Assembly: GCF_000143415.4 (NCBI RefSeq)
Contig: NW_003314419.1
Coordinates: 145,715 to 209,714 of the forward strand
From: Selaginella moellendorffii
Taxonomy: Eukaryota; Streptophyta; Lycopodiopsida; Selaginellales; Selaginellaceae
DNA: 64,000 nucleotides
Direction: 5' to 3'
Part shown: positions 46,691-57,859 of the stretch, in pieces
Layout of the letters: each line of letters starts with the position of its first letter
Position numbering within the stretch: position 1 is the first letter of the stretch
Notes under the pieces: generated by a model
Database searches by the model: none
What the model was told of the DNA's origin: nothing
What the model saw: only the letters and a program-made list of their open reading frames with translations
Translations under genes and position numbers: made by a program

Positions 46691-47252
46691 GCATATCTCT
46701 TTTTATTGACCCACCACAATGATGAGCATCTCTTATGCTAAGAAGAAAATGTAAGATTTTAGGTAATAGCTTATAGTGCCACAACTTCGTCTGTTTGTAC
46801 CAACTGTCAGCATTGCATACTTTGTGGAGTCATGTAGAGGCTGAGACTCTGTAGGTTCTGTTGAAGGTGTTGTAGTGAGCATCAATGATATAGGCTAAAA
46901 CAGTGGTCAACTTACAATAGCAGATAACATCGACAAGTCTGATATGATAATAGAGCATGTGGATTCCAGACAATAATCTAATGACAGCTCAAATTCCATG
47001 GCAATATGATGGAATTATTCAAAGAGTTGATGAATGAATTTTTTTCTGGAACTCCACCAACAAGATGTTTCATTAATTTACAAGAAGACAGTTATTTCAA
47101 GAAAGCAAATGTCATAGGCATGAGCATTATTTCATGTATAATAGATGATGCCAGAATAATTCCTTGACACTGTTTTTCGGAATATTGCAAGGGAATACAC
47201 AGGGGTAAGTGCAAAAGGAAATGAAACAAGCCCATATTAAATACATGTTGTT
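46691..47252. other. No gene recognised
   Basis: AT-rich sequence between an RPA70N-like fragment and a zinc-ribbon ORF. No domain seen. Confidence 0.3.
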
Positions 47253-47639
47253 TTGCAGATACCTGGATACTTTGAAGTAGATAAGCTCCATTCAGTTTTT
47301 ATACACACAGTTTGTTCATCATGCTGTGGATCAAGATTGCAACAAACTTCTAAAGGTGAAGCAATATGTAAAATATGTAAATATGCAGGACCTATAAAGG
47401 AACACACCACGCTAAAGGCCCAGCTTCACCTTGGACAAGACACGTTCCAAGTAACTATACCTCCGCATTTGGTTGATCAACTGTATGGAACAAAAGTGTC
47501 TTGGAATGAAGACCCTACAAAAGCCAAGCACTACATGTTTGGACATTCACCAGAGGGAAAATTCTTAATCAGTGAGTCCAAAGATGTGCTAGCATTTGCA
47601 CCAGAAAGAGAAAAAGCTTACCTCACTTTCAAAGTGTAA
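47253..47639 (+). CDS. Zinc-ribbon exon of unknown family (about 128 aa)
   Basis: The frame opens after an acceptor-like TTTTGCAG and runs to TAA at 47637-47639. It has paired cysteines (CSSCCGSRL, then CKICKYAG) about 20 residues apart, followed by an alternating hydrophobic pattern (AQLHLGQDTFQVTIPPHLVDQL), which could be a zinc ribbon inserted in or preceding an OB-type barrel. RPA70 DNA-binding domain C and SHLD2-type proteins have that design, and an RPA70 pseudogene lies 1.1 kb downstream, but the cysteine spacing differs from true RPA70. It is more likely an exon than a whole gene. Further exon-like pieces may lie at 47717-47840 and 47897-47983 (ALQALTYMGTFIDG). Confidence 0.35.
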   Translation: MQIPGYFEVDKLHSVFIHTVCSSCCGSRLQQTSKGEAICKICKYAGPIKEHTTLKAQLHLGQDTFQVTIPPHLVDQLYGTKVSWNEDPTKAKHYMFGHSPEGKFLISESKDVLAFAPEREKAYLTFKV

Positions 47640-47892
47640 TCAACAAGTTCTTGCATTCTAGAAACTTTGACATTCCTTCAAAAAACTAAACCTTTGCCTT
47701 TACATCTGTGCCTTTACTCTTTGATTTCTGATGTTGAAGTATGTGAAGCTTTTATGCAGAATTGGTCAGATTCTAAAAACAATGCACTGGATCTTTGCAC
47801 GGAAATATGGGGAACATTTGAAAGAACCCGGCACTTGAGGTGATATGCTCATTAAAGTTTGTGATTTGTTTATCTTGAGGCATCTTTTTTTT

Positions 47893-48371
47893 TAGGCACT
47901 TCAAGCATTGACTTACATGGGAACTTTCATTGATGGGGTCAACAATTCCATTGAATATATTCCCAACCTTTCAACATCAGAAGGTTTGTAAATTCAGCTG
48001 TTTACAAACCTTCCTAATTCTCCCACTAATGTATTACATACCTGGAAAGAGATGTATATAATGGCATTGCATGGATCACACTGCTTTGTACAGTCCAATC
48101 AAATATACAGGCCCACTGTGTGGGATTGTTTAGGCACGTTCATGACAAAAACTCATGGATTATGACGTACTCTACTCGCTCAGATAACTACAACTTAATG
48201 TTCTGCTCAGCAAGCAGCCAGAAGAATATCTGGTCTGTCTCTAGAGATTGCAAAGTTGTGTCAATGGTCCAAGACGATGGAACTGAAGCCAAAGTGATAG
48301 ATGTTTACAATCTCAATGTGCCTTTCATTGGTGATCCAATGAACACCAAAATGCATATCCTTCAAGGTTAA
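47893..48371 (+). pseudogene. Unidentified exon-like pieces (KNIWSVSRD block)
   Basis: ALQALTYMGTFIDGVNN at about 47897-47950 and KNIWSVSRDCKVVSM...TEAKVIDVYNLNVPFIG at 48217-48340. The second recurs at 52178-52300 as KNIWAISRDYKFVSV...IEAKVIDVYNLSMPF, so two copies exist. The repeated copy is preserved at the protein level, which hints at past coding, but I do not recognise the family. Confidence 0.4.
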
Positions 48372-48702
48372 TGTAATTACAGAATATGTATTTAAAAATC
48401 ATGATATAGAAAAGGCTGAACTTCTTACAATCGAGTAAGCTTTCCCATACTTTCACACAAAACTTTTAACATAACCACCTATGAAATCTCATGCTTGAAT
48501 ATTTCTTTGTTAATATAAAGAAACAATATAAACGAAAAGCCAACAACTGAAATATATATGACACTCCCAGATTTTTCTTCTGATATATCTTTTATAAAAA
48601 AATAAACAAAAAATGATTACATTTTTTTTGTCTGTTTCATATCAAGGGAGAGAGTTCTAAGAAGCTGAGATGCCAATTAAGGACAGCGGCCACTGCTACT
48701 GA
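48372..48702. other. No gene recognised
   Basis: AT-rich sequence upstream of the RPA70 pseudogene. Confidence 0.3.
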
Positions 48703-49880
48703 TGGTCTTTTCATGCCAAGGTGACACACAAAGGGAAACTTGTATTCTTTTAAACAGGCACAGATGGGTGTGTTATGTCAGTTGATGTTGCTGATGCATA
48801 AAGTTCCGAAATATATATTGCTGGGTTTGGCGAGAATGCAAAGCATCTTTCAAGCGAGATTGAGCAAGGCAGTGTGTATATATTTTCAGGGAACAGTGGT
48901 GTACAGCACTCTAAACCAGCATATACACCATATAAATCAAATTGGGAGATAAAAGCAAGCAAGACTATGGAGATCAAGTGTGCAGAGGATGATCTACGTA
49001 TTCCAAATGTTGTTCTTAATAGAAGGAGTGTTTTAGATGCTTCTAAGCTCAGCCAAGAGACATTTGTAGATGTGATTGGCGGTGTAATGTGGATTGGACA
49101 AACATTTCTCCTAAGGATTCTGGAGCATTCATGAGAAGGAGGATGCTTTCTTTGAGTGATGAATCGGGCCACAGTATAGACATGTGTCTGTGGGATTCAG
49201 AGGCTGAAGATGAAGGTTCAGAAATCAAGGAGAAACCTGGACAAGGGGAGAGGCCTATTGTATGCGTGAAGGGCAGCCAGATTTCAGATTACAATGGCAA
49301 GTCCATTTCAATCACAGGTGGCTCTAACCTTTTAGTTGATCCTGAATTAGAAGATGTCTCATGGCTGTGTGAATGCTAGCTACAACACAACCATATTTGT
49401 CCATGTGACCAACTCTTCTTCTAAAGCAGTGATTTCTGGTACAATGAGATGTTGTCTATCAACCTGAAGGTTTCTGAGTTCTCTGCTATTTTTCATGTTA
49501 TTGTGTCGGTGAAAGAATTCCAGACTGGTGACTTCTATTACCCAGCATGCATGAAGGTTGTCAATGGAAGGCAATGTGGCAAGAAGGTTACTCAGGTCTC
49601 AGAAAGTATGTGGCAATGCAACTCTTGTGACACTGATTTTGGAGATATTCACTTCAAATATGCACTACACTTATGTATTCTGGACAGCACTGGACATATA
49701 TGGGCAGTTGCATTTGATGATGCTAATGAAATTGTAGAGATGCCTGCATGTAAGCTGGCTGCACTACAAGATGATGATTATACTGTTTTTTTTACCGTAA
49801 TGGACTCTATTTGATCAAAGATGTACAATCTGAAGTTCGTTGCAAGCTTGAGAGCTACAGAGATACCAAAAAATTATAGT
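48703..49880 (+). pseudogene. RPA70: Replication protein A 70-kDa subunit (RPA70) pseudogene, DBD-A to DBD-C
   Basis: RPA70 binds single-stranded DNA in replication and repair through OB domains. WSFHAKVTHKGKL (48703) and GTDGCVMSVDVADA are the start of DBD-A. An in-frame TAA at 48799-48801 follows, then SSEIYIAGFGENA and IEQGSVYIFSG. DBD-B follows with LSQETFVDVIGGV, a frameshift near 49100, then RRRMLSLSDESGHSIDMCLWDSEA and NGKSISITGGSNLLVDPELED. After an intron-like gap (about 49380-49510) comes the DBD-C zinc ribbon with four cysteines (PACMKVVNGRQCGKK..., WQCNSCDTDF) and IWAVAFDDANEI. The C-terminal dimerisation helix is only hinted at (RDVQSEVRCKLESYRDTKK). The N-terminal domain is not attached; copies of an N-domain-like block lie at 46.4, 52.8 and 63.5 kb. 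Confidence 0.85.
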
Positions 49881-51898
49881 TGGACTTGACACTTAAAAGA
49901 AAAAATGTGCAAGAAAACAAAAAGTATGTTTTATTTCTTTCTACTATTGTTTTATAATTTGTTGTGTGTGGTATCAGGTTTCTAAGTATAAGCCAAGTTG
50001 GAGCTTTCAAACCTAATGTTGTGTAGAAGTTGATGAATGATTAAAACAATATGTAGTACTGTACTTAGTTACAAATTGTTTAAATTTACTAAGTAGTGGC
50101 AAACATTGCTACAGAATAGATTTAATAAATATAATTTTTGTTACATATAAAAATGTGAATTAATAAATCATTTTAAATAATAAAATGATAATATTATCAC
50201 TAATGTATAATTTTAATACTGTAATAAAATATTATCACTAAATTATCAATATTGTAATAAAAATATTATAATATGCATATATCTTAATAATATAAATTAA
50301 ATTTTAGTACATAGACTATTTTTTTTTCTAAAACTATGAGTCTATGATATAGATCATACCAAATATGGTAAGTCATATAGAGCAGAATACAAAATAATAA
50401 TCACTGCTGCTGCCACCATGATCATCTATATACGTGTATGATCTTTTAAAGTTTTAGCTTCTTCCTCTCACAAAATATCAAGTTTCTAGATTTTCACTCG
50501 TGCAGCCATTCATATCGAACCTATTTAAGAGTGGAATTTCATAATGAGTAATTCCACTTATCAAAGATCAAAGATAAAATGTTATAAGTTTTATTTATTA
50601 TGTTATGATGTGTGTTGGTGATCAAGTAAATTGTAGAAGGAAATTTTTAAAATAAATATTATATTATGTTTAACCATATATTTTATAATATTTATTATAT
50701 TAAAAATTATAATTATGATTATAAATCTTGTGTAAAATACTTTTTTTATCAGTAATCTTATGGTACTTATTAATACGAGCATAAATAAAATTAAACCCAT
50801 TGAGTTGTCAAATGGCTAAGATATAGTCTAAGGTTTATATATTATCATAAAATTTTCTAACACTTAATCCTACATTGCATTTATACATGAAAAAAACTGC
50901 GATTTAATTATATCAGATCTATCTATATAACATTCATGAATTTTCTAATAAATTATAATTCTAGCATAAAGAAAAGATTACATATCATGAAACCCTACTC
51001 TACCCCAGTATAGAGTAAAACATTACCATTCATTTATCATAATAAAATTTCAGCATTCATAACAGTTTTATAAAGCCTTAATTTTAAATATATTTACATG
51101 AATATAGAGAGATAATAATCTTATTTCAGATTAGAATTCTCTATATATAAAAATATAGAAAAAAGAATGTTTATGTTAAATAATAGAATACTTCTAATTT
51201 TAAATATTACTCTCAAAATGCATAAATATAAATATTAGGTAAAGAGGTAATATCAAAGATAAATATGTAAAATTTTAAAATTTTTTGAAAGAAAAAATAA
51301 CACATTAACCTAACATCTTTGACTTAGTATCATGCAATTCCAAAACTTTCAGTCTGAAATGAGGAAAAGATAAACTCCATAATAATATTTATATTTTTAT
51401 AAATTTAAAAGATGTTTTTAGTTTAGATGAGTTTATATATATCATCATTATATTTTAGTGTACTTAAGTAACACTTACTTTCTTAAGAGGAAAAATTGTA
51501 GAGTTGAATGAATCATCAAGTAATAATATTGTTTATCAATTGTATAGAGATTTCAAATAAAAGAAAACATTAGTTATTAAACCTCAATCTCTAAATGACT
51601 CATCTGGCCATGGGATCCCACAGTGAGCAATTCCATTTATAGAAGATCCAAAACTTCACTAAACAATCAGTTTTAAATATGATATAATGTAATGAGTTTT
51701 AATTATTATGTTATGATGTGTGTTGGTGATAGATTCAATTTTAGAAAGGATTTTTAATATAAATATTATGTTATGTTTAACTATATATCTTATAAATATG
51801 ATTATGTTAAAAATTACAATTACACTTACAACTCTTTGAAATTAATAAAATATCAGAAATAAACACGATGCTCCCAGTGTAGCTGGGACTTTTGCTAG
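49881..51898 (+). mobile_element. AT-rich Helitron-like element, 3' end at 51898
   Basis: The 3' terminus is a hairpin (CCCAG, loop TGTAG, CTGGG at 51873-51887), seven bases, then CTAG followed by T, as expected for a Helitron 3' end (hairpin 10-12 bases before CTRR, inserted before T). The last several hundred bases match, in inverted orientation, the sequence inside the second such end at 57860. The 5' end is not determined; 49881 is only the limit of the RPA70 remnant. A partial internal copy of the terminal region lies at 50577-50730. No Rep/helicase gene is present, so it is non-autonomous. Confidence 0.5.
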
Positions 51899-52170
51899 TA
51901 AACATTTTTATCTTGGTAGAAGATCTAAGACTTCGCTTGGCACTCTGATTATATTTGTTATGTTATGAGGTGTGTTATAATTATTGTCAATTGCAAATGA
52001 GATTTTTTTCTATAAAGATTAACTATATAAATTATAACTATGATTATGTTAGAAATTATGATTAAATTTACAAATTTTGAAATCACTAAAATATCAAAAA
52101 TAAATACAGCAAGGTAATGGCTCAAATTGGCAAACCCTTCTCATGTGGATAACTACAATACTATTCCACT
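51899..52170 (+). repeat. Truncated copy of the Helitron-like 3' region
   Basis: Bases 51905-52115 again match 51640-51860 (GTTATGTTATGAGGTGTGTT and so on) but stop before the hairpin. It is a head-to-tail partial copy. Confidence 0.5.
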
Positions 52171-52177
52171 TAGCAAA

Positions 52178-52454
52178 TTGTTAGAAGAACATTTGGGCAA
52201 TCTCAAGGGACTACAAGTTTGTTTCAGTGATCCAGATTGATGGCATTGAAGCCAAAGTGATAGATGTTTACAATCTCAGCATGCCTTTTATTGATAATCC
52301 AAAAATAATCAATGTGCAAAAAGAAAACCAAGAAAGAGAGAGGATGATGTTTGAGTACCTGGTGGATGACAAATCTCTTCAGGAATCATGGCTGACGAGC
52401 ACACGAGAAATCGAGTTGGCTGTAATTACAACAATTCCAAAAGGTCAAGAATGA
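52178..52454 (+). pseudogene. Second copy of the unidentified KNIWxxSRD block
   Basis: KNIWAISRDYKFVSV and GIEAKVIDVYNLSMPFIDNP repeat 48217-48340, continuing with FEYLVDDKSLQESWLTSTRE. A stop lies just upstream of KNIW. Function unknown. Confidence 0.4.
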
Positions 52455-52499
52455 AATTTAACTCAGAGAAAAATCAGCTTCTTTTTATAGACAAATTGA

Positions 52500-52690
52500 A
52501 AAGGCATTAAAAAAAAAGCCAGCATGCAGGCAAATGATGAACATATTTCACCCATATGATCCTGTTGCCTACAGATATCAATATACTTCTGTGTTAGCAG
52601 CGTTTACATTTATCATTTCGTCCTGATTACAATGATATCTTTTATTTTTGGAGAAAGTCAGTGAATATCTCGGGTCACAGTGCTTTGGAA
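52500..52690 (+). pseudogene. SGR2: SGR2-like DDHD phospholipase exon fragment, copy 1
   Basis: The frame [21 protein letters not shown] matches the DDHD-domain region of plant SGR2-type phospholipase A1 ([27 protein letters not shown]). The splice donor has mutated from GT to AT (TACAG/ATATC). The next exon, VEPLIS, is damaged near 52620. SGR2 proteins act on vacuolar membranes in shoot gravitropism. Only this short region is present. Confidence 0.7.
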
Positions 52691-52740
52691 GTTTTGCTAT
52701 CAAAGCTAGAGGAAATTCTTCGGTTGGGGTATGGTTTTGT

Positions 52741-52904
52741 CACAGTAGTATGGTGACATAAAGGCTATCTAGAAGTCCCAATGGTACAGTCGACTTAATG
52801 CTACAGGTAAGTCTTGCTCTTTGCTATCGCGTCATTCTCATTTGGATCCAGGATACAAAATTTGAGCACCACTACATATCGCTATCTGATAAACAACAGC
52901 AGTG

Positions 52905-52945
<41 letters not shown>

Positions 52946-53340
52946 AGTTGGAATAACAGCAGCAGCAGCAGCATCATCACCAGCGAGAGGATCTCAAGGC
53001 CATGAGAATTCTCCACCAGGAGTTTGGGATCAGTCACATGTACCTAGCAGCCAGCTGAGAAGGGCAATGTGAGGGACAGGACGAAGATCTCACAAGAGAC
53101 AGGGACGAAGATCTTGCAGGGTCGGCCATCACCCACGAGCAGCAGAGATTGATGAGGTCACTGATTTGCTCTCTCACTTTGGAGCCATTTCTGCTCAACC
53201 CAGTGGCAAGGTGAGCTTCAATGTGGTGGCAGTGATCCACCATGCATTTCTCTATAGGGGCACGGTGCTGTACAAATCCAATTAGTCTGGAGACGAGGAG
53301 CATCGTCACACCCATGGACGTGTATTGATTATTGTGACAC
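52741..53340 (+). pseudogene. RPA70 N-domain-like fragment, copy 2
   Basis: Nearly identical to 63480-64000. The frame MVT-stop-RLSRSPNGTVDLMLQ has a TAA in place of the GAA in copies 1 and 3. A GTAAGT intron follows and then GATACAAAATTTGAGCACC. A GA microsatellite and CAG repeats come next, then sequence also found inverted at 46330-46500. Confidence 0.4.
52907..52940. repeat. (GA)n microsatellite
   Basis: About 17 GA dinucleotides inside the copy-2 RPA70N-like block. The corresponding tract at 63661-63677 in copy 3 is half as long. Confidence 0.9.
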
Positions 53341-53349
53341 ACTAGGTAG

Positions 53350-55320
53350 GTTCCAATCCAACTTCACCAACTTGCAGAGAAAGAGAGAACTAAGAAAGAC
53401 AAACAAAGAATAGTGACCATGGCCATGTCTACATGTTTGAGGACAAATTAAGTGAAGTGGTACCAGATTCAATTGTATTTGTGTTGTAATCTACATTATT
53501 TATAAGGTGTCTCCTGCCCTTGACTAAATAGCAACTGTCCTTCCCTCTTCACTCTAAGTGAGCACTCTGACCTACACACATAACAGTAACATATGTGTCG
53601 AGAAAGCCCACTGCTCAGTTCAAGCTCAAAGTCACTTTGCTTCTCTACATTTATATCAACAGCTACTCTACATAATCAGGCTGTGTACTCCACATGAACC
53701 ATGGAGCCTATAGTTGGCCTGTCGCAAGACATCTCTTCTCCTCTGGTATTCCTGTTGAAGAACTAAGCAACAAGCAATACAAAGCTTACACCATATCACT
53801 CACGGTCACTTTTGCAAGGGCTTACTTAAATTCCAAGCTTGCACGGACTCAGAATCATGTAAATATGAGTGCACACTCGCAGTTATGCTTGCTGTCCCTC
53901 AGAATTTTTCTCCTCTTTAGTGCTACTGATATCAGAGCATTTATCAAACAATTGCTGTGCTATCTCCTCTGCATGTGAGTGAGCAAAGGGAATGAGTTTC
54001 ACTCGAGCAGGGGTACCAATGGAACCGCACACTCACTAAAGAGAATCCATTCATTGCGAAGAGGAACCCACCAAAAAGAATCCCTCACGTGCTGTTTAGA
54101 ACTGTCATAGCAGGCCGGAAGATAGGGTTTCACGCATTCTTCCAGGGCTTGAGTATGGAGTTGGGACGGTAGCATTCTCTGTGGTAGCACCATTGCTAGG
54201 GATCTCAGTATACATGTTCTTGGGGAGCTTTATGGAACCGCTCCACTGGAATCATCTCCACATGGTGGGGGTAGCCTGGAGCAGATTGTTACGATGATCC
54301 CTATTTGTCTCTGTCTTTCTGCACATGATGTGGTGGAGAACACAAGGACAACAAAAACATTGGCTTGGCGTAATGAGCCTCCGGGAAAGTCCTGCAAACA
54401 GTTCCATACGGTTTTAAAATATTTGCAGTGTATGGATCACAGATGTGACCCTTGTACTCAGTGTACTGCTTAACTCTTCACTTATTTCCTCTGGGGATGA
54501 TCAGAAAGTAATAACTTGAAATAAGAAGACAATGTTTTCTCTGCTTCTAGATTTCCAGGCACTTCCACTCTTGCATGATCCTCCTGTGTGGCGTGAGATG
54601 ATGATAATGAGAATGTGGATAATGTGGACTTATCACAAGAGCACTACTGTGGCAAACTTTCTCAAGAGAACTAAACTAATACAAGATGCAGATAGGTTCA
54701 TCAAGAGAATGTCATTCACTTCTTTAGTGACTGCTTAGTGCCTGTAAATTCACAAGGACTTGGAGAGATGATCAAAAGGTGGCAATGGATATGCTTAAGT
54801 GTGTGAAGCGTGAGCATATGAGTTCCGTGCTTTGTAGGAGCTTCATTATTGCTGATACCAGCTAAATTAAGTTTGACTTGAATTCAAACTATCTCTTTAT
54901 TTTCTATCTAAGTCACGTGTATATGCACTGTTAGCACAACTATTATATAGAAACTGAATAAGAGTTTTGATGGATGGCTCAAAAGAAGTTAGGTTGATTC
55001 AAAAAATACCTCTCCAAATTTTTGAAGAGATGGAGAATGATAACTCCACAATGGTGAGATGTGATGGTAAGAATTAAGGACTAATGCTTGACATAAACAT
55101 GAAGTTTACCTATGTATGTATTAAGTTTCTAAGCATAAAAAGTGGCAAGAGGAAGATGGATAAAGACAATAAATTCTACACAACCATGCAAACAAACCGT
55201 CAAGTAGGCAAAAATCAAAAGTAAAAGCAATATAAGTGTTAGATAAAATGCAAAACATCATGGATGAGTCAACAAGAACCTGTCAAGTGAATTGCAATAA
55301 GTACAACTATCCTTTCTTTG
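53350..55320. other. No gene recognised
   Basis: Two kilobases with short frames (53694-53978, 53999-54193, 54532-54738) that show no known domain. A plus-strand stretch at about 54150-54260 reads as hydrophobic (GTVAFSVVAPLLGISVYMF), possibly an old membrane-protein exon. Confidence 0.3.
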
Positions 55321-55321
55321 T

Positions 55322-55425
55322 GATTACAGAGTGGAACCTCTGATATCTATTCTTTTCAGAGAAAGTCAGTGAATATTTTGGGATACAGGTAATCATTGTG
55401 CTTTGTATGTTTTGCTATCAGAGCA
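55322..55425 (+). pseudogene. SGR2-like VEPLIS exon piece
   Basis: TTACAG/AGTGGAACCTCTGATATC and the following AGAAAGTCAGTGAATATTTTGGG repeat 63348-63445, where the same exon follows the IFHPYDP exon. Here only this second exon is present. Confidence 0.5.
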
Positions 55426-55562
55426 CTCCACATTCAAATATATATAACCACAGATACCACCTACTCAAAAATAAACTGGATATAACCATAAAGGAAGTGC
55501 ATAGAAAGAAAAATAGGCAGCTAGCCTCTTCCCACTCTTTCATGCACTGTGCTCCATGAACA

Positions 55563-56364
55563 ATGTGCGAGTGGAATCCCGAATGGGACAGCCTTTCGCC
55601 TGAGGGCGTGAAATACATTTGCCTCGACAGCTTACAGGTGCTCAACTCCAAAACTCTGGAACCGGTTGCCAAGGACGGTGTCACCATTGGTGAAGTTTGC
55701 ATGCGTGGGAACATGGTGTTCAAGGGGTACTTGAACAATCCAGAGGCAACGCTGGAGAGCTTTAGAGGAGGATGGTTCCACTCTGGGGACTTGGCAGTTT
55801 GGCATCCCGATGGATACATCAAGATCAAGGATCGAGCCAAGGATATTATCCTTTCTGGAGGGGAGAACATTAGCAGCCTGGAAGTGGAGAGCATCTTGTA
55901 CAGGTAAAAGGAGAGTTTTTTCTTCTTTTTTTCTCGTCAAAGTTTGCTTCTTTTTCTTCCAGGCGTCCAGCAGTGTTGGAAGCTGCTGTGGTGGTGCAGC
56001 CAGATGAGCAGTGGGGCGAGTCTCCATTGTGCATTTGTGTCCCTCAAGCACGGCGTGAGAAGCAACAAGGAGGAGATACTCTCGTTCTGTCCACAGCATT
56101 TACCAAAGTTCATGGTGCCAAAGAGCGTCCGTCATTCTCATGGCCTTGGACAAAACTGTGACTGGCAAGATCCAAAAACACGTGCTGCGCAGCAAAGCAA
56201 GAGCTCTTGGCAGCGTCAAGCAAATCAGCAAGCTCTACAAGCCAACTATTGAACTTGTAAAGCTTGAAATCGTTCACAGCCCGGAAAATCCCAAGTCTAG
56301 CTTGGCAGTTTTAAACCGGTCAGCTACTGTTCCGTCTGTTGTAATGTACTGGAATGACAAATAA
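55563..56364 (+). pseudogene. Acyl-activating enzyme (AAE1/AAE11-like), C-terminal fragment
   Basis: Exon 55563-55903 encodes CEWNPEWDSLSPEG, then GEVCMRGNMVFKGYLNNPEAT, GGWFHSGDLAVWHPDGYI and DRAKDIILSGGENISSLEVE, the adenylate-binding and hinge motifs of plant acyl-CoA synthetase/AAE proteins that activate carboxylic acids with ATP and CoA. Exon 55963-56364 begins RPAVLEAAVVVQPDEQWGE and carries LPKFMVPKS and TVTGKIQKHVLR, the C-terminal lysine region. Frameshifts near 56025 and 56127 break it, and about nine residues usually found after LSPEE are missing. No P-loop-bearing N-terminal exons are visible. The tail ends VVMYWNDK. Confidence 0.8.
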
Positions 56365-56571
56365 ATAAATAACATGCATGAATCAAGAACGCAATTCATC
56401 TACCTCAAACAGTAGCTTTGTCTTATCAGCTGTAACTCTTGCATATCCAAATCCCAACCTTCAAATCAAGCTTCATGAACTAAACTGTCGACAAAAAAAA
56501 TTTTAAAAAAAAGGTAGAATATCAATACCATATAAAGAGCTTGAATATAGGAAACAAAGCTGCAAGCTTAC

Positions 56572-57420
56572 ATTACGAGGGAAGTCATCCAGGCTGAATT
56601 CAGCCATGCCAACCACGGCGTGAACTGGAGCTGAGTAAATTCTAGTGTCAAAGAAATCAACGCCCACTAAATCCTTGATCGGGTGCTGCAGGCAGTGGCC
56701 CTGAAACACAGCACAAGTTCGCTCATAGTTGTGAACATGCCCCCACACTGCTAAATCAACCTGTGCAAAAAAAAAAAAAAAAAACAAAAACGACAGTTTC
56801 ATTCTAGTTTTCCCTTTGAAGAGCTTGTGTTTTACCTTGTTTCTCAAGAGCAATGGTTCCACAGCTGCTACAAATTTTGGATCCACATTTGGTAAAGTTT
56901 ACAGTTGAGTGGAGTACATAGGTCGATGACTGAAAGAAAAATAGCACACATGAGTTTACAGAATGAAAATGTGGATAAAAACAGTTACCTTGTGAAAACT
57001 ATCCATGGTGTACTGAATCTGTCGACAGATTCAAGGTCGGATTTCATCCAAGCATACTGTAGAAGAAGGTTTCATTGAAGTAAAGATGAAAAGAATAAGA
57101 ATGCATACTTGTTTGCTGGTCAAACTCCAGTCGTGTTCTGTAGAGATGACTGTGAAATGCACGGGGCTGATAGCCATCGAGTACCATATGTCTTGGACAA
57201 GCATCCGAAAATAAGTTCGATATGGGACTCCACACTTGCCACCTGAGTCTGGTGTGTTATACAAAGATCCTGAGCATGGATAATCTCTGAAAACCACACA
57301 GATCAATCTACAAGTTTTCATAAGACTTTGTGAGTACCTCATGCGGTTTTCAATGGCTGTCATGTACACAGTCTTGGATGCTACTGGAACAGTGACAGAG
57401 AAATGGAGGCAAGACCCAAC
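56572..57420 (-). pseudogene. Purple acid phosphatase (PAP27/PAP1-like group) pseudogene
   Basis: Five exon-like pieces: up to 57338, 57286-57109, 57056-56989, 56929-56836 and 56760-56572, separated by GT-AG introns of 50-75 bp. They encode MTAIEN (for MTAIGNHE), SGSLYNTPDSGGKCGVPY, VHFTVISTEHDWS, YAWMKSDLESVDR, HRPMYSTQL, DPKFVAAVEPLLLRNK and VDLAVWGHVHNYERT, in the order of plant metallophosphatases. GHVHNYER and HRP supply metal and phosphate ligands. The GNHE metal motif is destroyed by a Gly-to-Glu change and a small frameshift. A TAA at 56899-56901 follows YSTQL. The last exon (usually ...SEFGYxRxHA) is missing. Confidence 0.85.
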
Positions 57421-57659
57421 AGCTACGTTGTGGATAGATTTGTAAAAGAGAAAGCAAGCCATACACTTTCAGCCAGCATAGCAGAACACGTAAACCAACC
57501 TTATCAAAGATGGGGCACCATGCATGCAGCACTGTACGCAGCACCATTTTCTTACCAGAAGAAAATATAATTTACATGTATATATTACTGAAAGAGAATT
57601 CTGCACATAATCCCACACACAGGGAAAGCAGGAGAGAGGGAGAACCTTGCAGTAACCCA

Positions 57660-57858
57660 TAGATTTGCCTGCTCTTTACATAGCCTGTGGTTCTCCTTGC
57701 TCTCGTTCGCCCTAAAAGCCACAATTAAAAAATTTCTGATTTGAAAAGTTACAACCTTTTGTAATTATATCTCAGCCGTTAGATCTTGGCATATGCCCAG
57801 AATAAGCGTCCCCAGCATATGTTATTATTATACCAGCTTTTTCGTTTAAATAATGAGT
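57660..57858. other. No gene recognised
   Basis: Sequence between the phosphatase remnant and the Helitron-like end. No gene seen. Confidence 0.3.
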
Positions 57859-57859
57859 A

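Noticed and set aside
50400-50450. Palindrome-like stretch GATCATCTATATACGTGTATGATC as a Helitron or MITE terminus
   Set aside because: An imperfect AT-rich hairpin with no flanking duplication and no CTRR end. It is not repeated in the window.
53694-54738. Short frames at 53694, 53999 and 54532
   Set aside because: No recognisable motif, no splice context and no repeat elsewhere that keeps the frame.
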